Made by a program: the position numbers and the translations under genes
Notes under the pieces: model-generated
Databases searched by the model: none
Told to the model about the DNA's origin: nothing
What the model saw: the letters and a program-made list of their open reading frames with translations, nothing else
Origin: Oscillospiraceae bacterium
GTDB lineage: Bacteria > Bacillota > Clostridia > Oscillospirales > Oscillospiraceae
Length of the DNA: 64,000 nt
Reading direction: 5' to 3'
Assembly (NCBI GenBank): GCA_015068325.1
Contig: SVKQ01000010.1
Span: 38,420 to 102,419, forward strand
Part shown: piece by piece, positions 29,664-37,123 of the stretch
Numbering within the stretch: the stretch's first letter is position 1
Layout of the letters: each line of letters starts with the position of its first letter

Positions 29664-29814
29664 GATTAATTTGGAGAGTATATTAGCATATCATACGAAT
29701 TTTGTCAATCTATATGCGACCGCTTTTATATCACAAAATTGTAGAAAAAAAGCAGAAATTTTTGTTAGTTTATAAAGCTTTAACGCATTACCCACCAAAA
29801 AGTACAATGACATA

Positions 29815-29852
29815 GGAAGAGCCATTTTTCTGTTCAGAAAAATGGCTCTTCC
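29815..29852 (-). terminator. Terminator hairpin downstream of MarR gene
   Basis: Perfect 18-bp arms ggaagagccatttttctg / cagaaaaatggctcttcc with 2-nt loop. Confidence 0.7.
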
Positions 29853-29863
29853 TCTTCAATATT

Positions 29864-30406
29864 TTAATATCCCTTCCAATGGGTCTCTGGATGTTCCTGA
29901 AGAACCCCGCAGTAGCACTCGATCACTTTATAAAACGCCCGCAGTTCTTCTTCACTGCATTCTTCCAACAGATATCCCACAATATGAGTGTCATCCTGAA
30001 AGTCCCGGATGGTATATTCATTGATAGTCTCAACACCCTGATCTGTTACGTACAGCCCCATTGCACGACTGCCGGTATCGTTTTTTTCTCGGTAAATAAA
30101 ACCCTTTTCCTCAATTTTTTTCAACATTTGGGAAAGAGCGCCCCGTGTACGGCTCCACCGTTTGCAAATCTCTGCGGCAGTAATCCCTGGATAATCATTC
30201 ACGAGCATAATAATCCGCATTTCCAACATAGTCAGTCGCTGTCCGTGACTATTGATTTCTACATTATTAAGAAGTCCTCCGACGATCATAATGAAATCAT
30301 ATAATCCGCCAGCACGATGATTGATTCGCCTCAACACCTGATTAATAGATGCCACTCGTGCCTTTGACTCCGGCAAAATAACACCTCCTCGTTCCACCTT
30401 CCGCAC
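29864..30406 (-). CDS. MarR family transcriptional regulator
   Basis: LTMLEMRIIMLVNDYPGITAAEICKRWSRTRGALSQMLKKIEEKGFIYREKNDTGSRAMGLYVTDQG. Confidence 0.88.
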   Translation of the reverse strand: MRKVERGGVILPESKARVASINQVLRRINHRAGGLYDFIMIVGGLLNNVEINSHGQRLTMLEMRIIMLVNDYPGITAAEICKRWSRTRGALSQMLKKIEEKGFIYREKNDTGSRAMGLYVTDQGVETINEYTIRDFQDDTHIVGYLLEECSEEELRAFYKVIECYCGVLQEHPETHWKGY

Positions 30407-30546
30407 ATGTGAAAGAATTTAAAAAGTATACTGTATCCTGGTTTTTCCTCTATGTAGCGCTAGATATCAGTGCCATTATACTGCGATGTTTATATGCTAT
30501 ACTATACGGGTGGTTTTGTCAAGGCTCACCATATTTGCTTACCACC

Positions 30547-30975
30547 TTTTGCGGTCTGGTTCACACGATGACCGTCACAGCGGCAAACGAGCATGACATC
30601 ACCCAGACAGCGAACTTACTTCGGGAAGATGACGAGGTAGTCTATGGGGATTCGGGATATCTTGGAGTGCAAAAGCGCCCCGAAATCGCAAGCAACGAGC
30701 ATTTTTCAAAAATTGATTTCCGTATTAACCGCCGCCCCAGCAGTCTTCCCAGGGTCAGTGACAACGCGATTGACTGGGAGCGTTATATTGAAAACCGCAA
30801 ATCCGCGGTGCGCTGCAAAGTAGAGCACGCGTTCCGGATCATCAAGTGTCAGTTCGGCTACAGGAAAACCGTGTATCGTGGTCTGAAGAAAAACGAGAAC
30901 CGACTGTACGCCATGTTCGCTCGCGCGAATCTGTATGCGCTTGCCATCGCCGGACGAAAACTTTCCACAACCTGA
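30547..30975 (+). pseudogene. IS5-type transposase C-terminal remnant
   Basis: GLVHTMTVTAANEHDITQTANLLREDDEVVYGDSGYLGVQKRPE...SAVRCKVEHAFRIIKCQFGYRKTVYRGLKKNENRLYAMFARANLY; N-terminus missing. Confidence 0.8.
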
Positions 30976-31272
30976 CATAGGGGCAGTCTGCCCTTTTTTA
31001 GAAAAAGGAGCAGAAAAGCAGTGGACTAGCGGCTATTTTGCGCTGAAATTACCTTAATCAAGCGCAAATGGCGGTTAATACATTGAGTAGAAACAGAATA
31101 AAGGCTATTATTCAGAGGTTCCCTAAAACCGAGCGTGCCACACAGGTTATTCCTGCGTCATCTCCACGTTGTCTTCAGTAGGCGGGAATGGAAAACATAC
31201 ACTCCTATGATACCCTGGCAGTCTATATCCCTATAGAAGATTAGGGCAGCCCGCTTTCGAAAAATGATACAA

Positions 31273-31316
31273 AAACGTCCCGGAACCCATTGCGCCGCAA
31301 TGGATTCCGGGATCGT
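31273..31316. repeat. Long imperfect inverted repeat
   Basis: aaacgtcccggaacccattgcg-cc-gcaatggattccgggatcgttt; about 20-bp arms. Confidence 0.6.
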
Positions 31317-31534
31317 TTCTTTCTGATTCTGCCTGGGACGCGAAAAATACATAACAATTTCCATATTTTGGGTATTTGTTTGACTGTTGTTTTCCTGCAG
31401 TTACCGCAATCTACAAAGCTCATACCGGGCAATGATAAAGGTTCGTTTGACTGTCGCCAGGTCTACAGGAGAGGATACTCAACGTATAACGTAGACGATT
31501 GAAAACGCAGGAACTGGAACGATTACATTACGAC

Positions 31535-31586
31535 TACGCATAACGTAAACAAAAAGATATGTTGACGATCAGCTACGTTATGCGTA
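31535..31586. repeat. 13-bp perfect inverted repeat with 26-bp spacer
   Basis: tacgcataacgta (31535-31547) / tacgttatgcgta (31574-31586). Confidence 0.8.
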
Positions 31587-31613
31587 ACAAATGGCGCTTC
31601 CGCACAAACGCCA

Positions 31614-31702
31614 AGTAGACAATATGTAATGACCTCCGATTTGTAGCATCGTGGATTTACCTGTATAATGTAGGTGTTCACAAACTACAAAAACAGGGAT
31701 TA
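31614..31702 (+). repeat. Intact 89-bp copy of the IS66 target sequence
   Basis: Exact inverted matches to 12186-12233 and 9302-9350, which overlap by the 8-bp TSD. Confidence 0.95.
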
Positions 31703-31949
31703 GCCAATCCGTTTGTCTCATGGTAAACTGATGGCGTATTGATTCAATGAACTTCCCCAGAACGGGCCTTGTTATGCAGTGAGCTGAGGATGTGGAACAT
31801 CCCGGCAGGTTGAACGGCTTTTGTCAGGAATGCGCTTACGCTCTCGAGCGACAACACTGTGCGTAATCCTCTTTCTGTAAAATGCCAAAAATAATTTCAA
31901 ATTAGGCACGAATTAACACGAAATAACACTAGATAAACTCTCAAAAAGT

Positions 31950-31978
31950 TTGACATCTTCGATATCTTGTGCTAATAT
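31950..31978 (+). promoter_or_regulatory. Consensus sigma-A promoter
   Basis: TTGACA (31950-31955) - 17 bp - TAATAT (31973-31978). Confidence 0.8.
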
Positions 31979-31984
31979 AATCTT

Positions 31985-32347
31985 GTTTTTATTAGATATG
32001 CCCACTCCCGGCCAGTGGAAATTGCTAAGTTGTGAAGCGTACCTCGGATATGGTCGCTATGACTCTGCACGATTGTGCAGTATTGATTGCCCCTCAGGGG
32101 TATTGGGATCTGTTTCCGCCCGTCTGATGGTGTCTATGGCTTTGCACCCATGGAACTTCGGCACCTGCGTACATCATTGTCTGTAGGAATGTTGCGGGAA
32201 TCGGATCGGTTTGGGATTTACCTGCTTTTGCAGGGATTGTAGGTATTTGGGACAGCACTGTTTTGGATAATTGTGCAGTCCCGGTTTTAGGATGAATATT
32301 GCTTACTAGAGGTCTGAAAAAGGCGAAAGCCGTTTTCAGACCTTTTT
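31985..32347 (+). ncRNA. Candidate structured non-coding RNA (~360 nt)
   Basis: Follows the consensus promoter; no credible ORF; stems 32002-06/32014-18, 32065-70/32075-80, 32090-93/32097-100, 32221-25/32230-34, 32249-58/32273-82; ends at an intrinsic terminator. Confidence 0.6.
32311..32347 (+). terminator. Intrinsic terminator of the candidate ncRNA
   Basis: GGTCTGAAAA-a-GGC-GAAA-GCC-g-TTTTCAGACC-TTTTT. Confidence 0.85.
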
Positions 32348-32908
32348 GTATCCATTTTTGAAGAAGAAAGCCCGGTTCCGGTTCAGGACTTGTCTCCCTG
32401 AACTGCTGCGGGCGAGGAGGTTTTTGTATGTTGAAGCTTTTTATTACCAGAGGAAATGATTTCAGACCGGTCTGGACTGCTGGTCACTCCCGCTTCTGGC
32501 AAAGCGGGAGGTCCTTTTACCACGTCATCCAGCAGTGCCAGTTGTTGGGCTTTGTATCCGGGCAGTCAGAGTGTCCGGCCGGTTATACAAAGCATCCCCA
32601 GCAAATCAGACCTGCACCGGAAGGTCGAAGAACACCAGCGGCATGTGCGTCGCAGCCGTTCCCAACGGTCGTGTTCGCCGCAGTCTCACCAGGCAGGGAG
32701 TTTCCATCCCTATGCGGCGTTGATACTAAACAGCCAATTTCATAAACAGAGACAGAGAACGGAACAGAGTTCCTAAACGTTGATACAGCAAGGTTTCCTC
32801 ATGTGATCGGTTCCTGTTTCTGCGGAGATCATCCGGAAACGGGGCGTTTGTGCCAACGGGTGTACTGCGTCCATTGGGCATTTCAGAACACAGGAGGAAC
32901 CTTTTCAT

Positions 32909-33826
32909 ATGAGGATCAAGATTCAACAAGTCGGCATTTATGAGACACTGGTTGCACAGTTGGATCGTATTTTCCGGCACAATCGGCAAGGCAGCTTTCA
33001 TACGAAGCGGCGTTATTATGAGGCCATGAAGCGATTCTGCGCCTACTTGTCCGATGTGTACCATCTGCAGAAGCTATCCAACATCAGCGGCAAGCATCTG
33101 GTCAGTTATGTGATCTATCTGCAGGGCACCGGTAAATCGGCCAGTACTATTAAAACAGATCTGGCTGCCATCCGGTTTTTCCATGACAAAATGGATCACA
33201 AGTACACGCTGCCTTCCAACGACGAATTAGGTGTTGCATTGGAACGTCGCAGATTCGGACAGGATGACCGCACCTGGAGCATGACGGAGTTCAACAAGAT
33301 GCTGGGCAAGGCGTTGGCGATTGACCGCTATGACTTCATCCTTGCACTTTACCTGGCCCGGTATGCCGGCCTGCGTATCCATGAGTGCTTCCGCATCGAC
33401 ACCGCCACGGCAGAGCGGGCGCTTCGGGAGAACGCCATTACCATCAAGGGCAAGGGCGGCAAAGTGCGGACTGTCCCCATCAATGAGCAGATTGCCATTG
33501 CCATGCGGAAGCAGCTGGAGCGCACGCCACGGGGACATAAGCTGCTGGTGCCCGATGACATGCCCACGGATCGGGCTATCAACCATCTGCAATTCTTCAT
33601 CATGCGGCACCGGGACGAAGTGCGGGATGTGGATTCTGATCGCCCGATGACCTTCCATGGACTTCGCCATATCTACGCGGCAGAGAAATACCAAGAGCTG
33701 GTCTACAGCGGCAAGAGTCCTCTGGACGCCCATTTCGAGGTCTCCCACCTTCTGGGCCATGAACGGCCGGATGTGACCAACATCTATCTGGCCTCCGTGA
33801 GAAAGGGTGATAAGCATGGCCAGTAA
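32909..33826 (+). CDS. Tyrosine recombinase (site-specific integrase) 1
   Basis: LARYAGLRIHE ... MTFHGLRHIYAAEKYQEL ... VSHLLGHERPDVTNIYLA. Confidence 0.85.
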   Translation: MRIKIQQVGIYETLVAQLDRIFRHNRQGSFHTKRRYYEAMKRFCAYLSDVYHLQKLSNISGKHLVSYVIYLQGTGKSASTIKTDLAAIRFFHDKMDHKYTLPSNDELGVALERRRFGQDDRTWSMTEFNKMLGKALAIDRYDFILALYLARYAGLRIHECFRIDTATAERALRENAITIKGKGGKVRTVPINEQIAIAMRKQLERTPRGHKLLVPDDMPTDRAINHLQFFIMRHRDEVRDVDSDRPMTFHGLRHIYAAEKYQELVYSGKSPLDAHFEVSHLLGHERPDVTNIYLASVRKGDKHGQ

Positions 33827-34010
33827 ATATCGCTCTTACGATGAACTCCCGCTGACCCTTCGGGTAGAGGACCTGATGCCCATTCTCGACATCGGACGGA
33901 ATACGGCGTATGAGCTGATCCGCTGTGGAAAGATCCGCAGCATTCGGATCGGTAAGCAGCTCCGCATCCCCAAGCAAGCGCTGATCGACTATCTTTCGGA
34001 CGATGACTGA
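33816..34010 (+). CDS. Excisionase / helix-turn-helix DNA-binding protein
   Basis: MASKYRSYDELPLTLRVEDLMPILDIGRNTAYELIRCGKIRSIRIGKQLRIPKQALIDYLSDDD. Confidence 0.85.
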   Translation: MASKYRSYDELPLTLRVEDLMPILDIGRNTAYELIRCGKIRSIRIGKQLRIPKQALIDYLSDDD

Positions 34011-34113
34011 CTGCCTCGCCAGATTTCACAATTTGTTCGATTGACCGCTTGCCGCGCGGGGAGTATCATGAAACCATGATTTTCTCTGCGCGGCGAAAGG
34101 AGGATTTTTCATT

Positions 34114-35436
34114 ATGCCGCGCAAACCAAAAGTAACCAGACGAGGAAAAAACGAGGGCAGCGTCTACCGCCGCAAGGACGGAAAATGGGTAGGCCAGGTG
34201 ACGGTGGGATACCGGCCGGACAATGGCAAGCCCATCCGCAAATACACCTACGCCAACACCCGGGAGGAAGCCGCCCGTTGGGTGGCTCTGACGCTGACCA
34301 CAGAACTGGATAAAGAGACCCATCCGCTTTCAGAGGACCTGATCCTGAAGGACTTTCTCCACAAGTGGCTCACCACATTCAAGATTCACGAGGTGTGCAG
34401 CAGAACCATGGAGCTGTACTATTCCAGCGAGCGGCTGCATATCGTTCCAGCTCTGGGCAACTGCACCCTGGATGCGGTGACACCGCTGAAGGTCCAAACG
34501 TTTCTGTATCAACTGCAATCGGAAAAGCAACTATCCAACCGGACGATCTCGCTGATCCGCAGTGTGCTGATCCAGATGTACGACTACGCGATGGAACTTC
34601 GACTGGTGGAAAGCAATCCTGCACGCAACACAAAGCTCCCCAGACAGCCCCGGATGGCGGGGGAGGGGGAGAATAAGGTCATTCCCATCGCGCAGCGGGA
34701 GGCTCTGCTGAAAGCTGCCGCAGAGGACCCCATTATGAGCCCCGCCATCACCACGCTGATGCTGACGGGTATGCGGATTGGCGAACTGCTGGCCCTCCAG
34801 TGGAAGCATGTGGATTTCACGGCTAAGACCATCACCATCCAGCAATCTCTGACCCGGGAGCTGACCTTTGACGAGGACGGCAAGACCCAGAGAATGGTGG
34901 ATGCTCTGGGCGCCACCAAGACGCGGACGTCCCAGCGGGTCATTCAGGCACCAGACTTGGTGCTGAAACGGCTGCGGGAGTGGATGCGCCATGTGGCAAC
35001 GCTGAAAGGCGGTCTCAAGGTGCTGGTGCCGGATGGCTTTATCTTCATCAGCACCCGCACCATGAAAATGCGGACGTACTCCGGCTTCCGGGCCAGCTAC
35101 CGCCATTTCCTGGAGCGGAACGGCTTTGAGGCGGAGGGACTGAACCTGCACCGGTTCCGCCGCACTTACGCCTCCATGCTGCTGGAGCAGGAGATCAACC
35201 CGAAGATCGTGCAGAAGCTGCTGGGCCACCGGGACGTCAACACCACGCTGGACGTCTATACCCATGTGGTGCCGGAGGTATTTTCGTGCGTGACTACAGC
35301 TGTGAACGATGCGTCGGAGAAACTGCTGGCAGGAACCTATGCGCCGAAGATGAACGAGGCCCAGGTCCGCGATCAGCTGCGGCAGTTGGACCCACTGCTT
35401 TCCGAGGATGTGGAGATCAACGTCCGCTACGCCTGA
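34114..35436 (+). CDS. Phage-type tyrosine integrase 2, adjacent to tRNA-Val
   Basis: N-terminal arm-binding GSVYRRKDGKWVGQVTVGYRPDNGKPIRKYTYANTREEA; LTGMRIGELLALQWKHVDF; LHRFRRTYASMLLEQEINPKIVQKLLGHRDVNTTLDVYTHV. Confidence 0.95.
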   Translation: MPRKPKVTRRGKNEGSVYRRKDGKWVGQVTVGYRPDNGKPIRKYTYANTREEAARWVALTLTTELDKETHPLSEDLILKDFLHKWLTTFKIHEVCSRTMELYYSSERLHIVPALGNCTLDAVTPLKVQTFLYQLQSEKQLSNRTISLIRSVLIQMYDYAMELRLVESNPARNTKLPRQPRMAGEGENKVIPIAQREALLKAAAEDPIMSPAITTLMLTGMRIGELLALQWKHVDFTAKTITIQQSLTRELTFDEDGKTQRMVDALGATKTRTSQRVIQAPDLVLKRLREWMRHVATLKGGLKVLVPDGFIFISTRTMKMRTYSGFRASYRHFLERNGFEAEGLNLHRFRRTYASMLLEQEINPKIVQKLLGHRDVNTTLDVYTHVVPEVFSCVTTAVNDASEKLLAGTYAPKMNEAQVRDQLRQLDPLLSEDVEINVRYA

Positions 35437-35547
35437 AAAGCCGTACAGCTTCATACAGCTACAGACCTAAAATCACCCAACATTTCGTAACACAAGCCAG
35501 GAAATTGTCCACGAGATGTGGACATTAAAAACAGGCATAAAAAGTCG

Positions 35548-35585
35548 GAATCCCTTGCAGTGCAATAACTACAAGGGATTCCGAT
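35548..35585 (-). terminator. Hairpin downstream of tRNA-Val (island side)
   Basis: cggaatcccttg...caagggattccg. Confidence 0.5.
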
Positions 35586-35662
35586 TGGTGGAGACTACTG
35601 GACTCGAACCAGTGACCTCCTGCGTGTGAAGCAGGCGCTCTAACCAGCTGAGCTAAGCCTCC
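35586..35662 (-). tRNA. tRNA-Val(CAC)
   Basis: rc GGAGGCTTAGCTCAGCTGGTTAGAGCGCCTGCTTCACACGCAGGAGGTCACTGGTTCGAGTCCAGTAGTCTCCACCA; anticodon CAC. Confidence 0.95.
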
Positions 35663-35697
35663 GTATTGGCAAGCCCTGGCGGGCATTGCCAACTGAA

Positions 35698-35772
35698 TGG
35701 TGACCCGTACGGGACTCGAACCCATGTTACAGCCGTGAAAGGGCCGTGTCTTAACCACTTGACCAACGGGCC
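35698..35772 (-). tRNA. tRNA-Glu(TTC)
   Basis: rc GGCCCGTTGGTCAAGTGGTTAAGACACGGCCCTTTCACGGCTGTAACATGGGTTCGAGTCCCGTACGGGTCACCA; anticodon TTC. Confidence 0.95.
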
Positions 35773-35820
35773 GCATACCCCTTAGGGCACCGGTGAGATG
35801 CTGCACATCCCACCGGTGTA

Positions 35821-35897
35821 TGGTAGCGGCACCTGGATTTGAACCGGGGACACTGCGGGTATGAACCGCATGCTCTAGCCAACTGAGCTATGCCGCC
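35821..35897 (-). tRNA. tRNA-Met(CAT)
   Basis: rc GGCGGCATAGCTCAGTTGGCTAGAGCATGCGGTTCATACCCGCAGTGTCCCCGGTTCAAATCCAGGTGCCGCTACCA; anticodon CAT. Confidence 0.95.
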
Positions 35898-36163
35898 ATA
35901 GACCCCAAAAGGGCAAGTGATAATATACCACACGCAAAAGCACGTTGTCAAGGCCTTTTTGCGGAAATGGCAAATTTGGTGTGCACCGCTGCCGGCGGCA
36001 GAAAAGGAGCGCGCAGCCGGGCCCGGGGGACACAATTGACACGAAGCGGCGCCGTATGGTACGATGATTTTATCCGAAAGAGGCGCAGATAACCTGCTCA
36101 TGCGCTGGATCGCGCCGCATCGGACCGTCGGAAACAGGACGATCTGGAGAAACGGAGGATACC

Positions 36164-37024
36164 ATGAGAAGACGCACCGCAAGAAGCTGGACGGCCGCGC
36201 TACTGGCGCTGGTGATGCTGCTGGGGCTGAGCGCCTGCGGCGGCAAAGGAGAAGATATCAGCAAAAAGGATCCCAAGCAGGTCATGACCGAGGCCGGCGA
36301 GAAGCTGGCCGCCGCCAAGAGCATCAGCTTCAAACTGGATATGGAGATGGCCTTCGCCACCCAGGGCGAGACGATCGACCTGAGCATGTACATGGCGGTA
36401 GATACCATCAAGGAGCCGCTGCAGATCCGCGCCAACACCCACATGGGTATGTTTGACATGGACGTGGTGGTGTATACGATCAAGGAGGGCGATGATATCG
36501 TTGCCTATACCGGCGCGGAGAACGAGGGGAAGATGGAGTGGTACAAGACCACGCTCACCGCGACGGAGATGGAGGAGCAGACGGCTGCCTATAATGCAGA
36601 GGACAGCTTTTCCGCTCAGCTGGAGCTGGCTGAGAACCTGAAGATGGTCGGCACAGAAACGATAGCGGGTAAGAAAGCCATCCGCTATGACGGCGTGATC
36701 CCCGGTGCGGAGATCGGTAAGGCCATGGATGCCACCGGCGGGGAGGACACGCTGGACCTGCTGGGCATCGACCTGTCCAAGCTGGATCAGGATGTCCCCA
36801 TCAGCATCTGGATCTATGAGGACGGTATGCCCGCCAGATACGCCTTTGATATGACAGACCTGATGGGCCAAATGATGGGCGAGAGCGACTACGCCGCAGG
36901 GATACAGATCACCGATATGCGGGTGGACATGACCATCACCGGAGTAGACGAGATCACCGAGATCACCCTGCCGCCTGAGGCACTGGCCGCCGAGGAGATG
37001 GACCTCAACGAGTATGTGGGGTAA
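36164..37024 (+). CDS. Lipoprotein, DUF6612-like
   Basis: Signal/lipobox LLGLSACGGKG; KQVMTEAGEKLAAAKSISFKLDMEMAF... Confidence 0.7.
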   Translation: MRRRTARSWTAALLALVMLLGLSACGGKGEDISKKDPKQVMTEAGEKLAAAKSISFKLDMEMAFATQGETIDLSMYMAVDTIKEPLQIRANTHMGMFDMDVVVYTIKEGDDIVAYTGAENEGKMEWYKTTLTATEMEEQTAAYNAEDSFSAQLELAENLKMVGTETIAGKKAIRYDGVIPGAEIGKAMDATGGEDTLDLLGIDLSKLDQDVPISIWIYEDGMPARYAFDMTDLMGQMMGESDYAAGIQITDMRVDMTITGVDEITEITLPPEALAAEEMDLNEYVG

Positions 37025-37070
37025 CGGAGAGCCGCGTACTGTACTGCGTGCGGCCGCAAAAGAGAAAAGG

Positions 37071-37097
37071 AGACCGGACCGCGATGCGGTCCGGTCT
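37071..37097. terminator. Bidirectional terminator between convergent genes
   Basis: aaaagg AGACCGGACCGC-gat-GCGGTCCGGTCT cttttc. Confidence 0.75.
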
Positions 37098-37123
37098 CTT
37101 TTCTTGATCAGGGAACTGCGGCC

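Noticed and set aside
31740-31920. Possible decayed coding scrap on the minus strand (TVLSLESVSAFLTKAVQPAGMFHILSSLHNKARSGEVH)
   Set aside because: Too short and no recognisable family.
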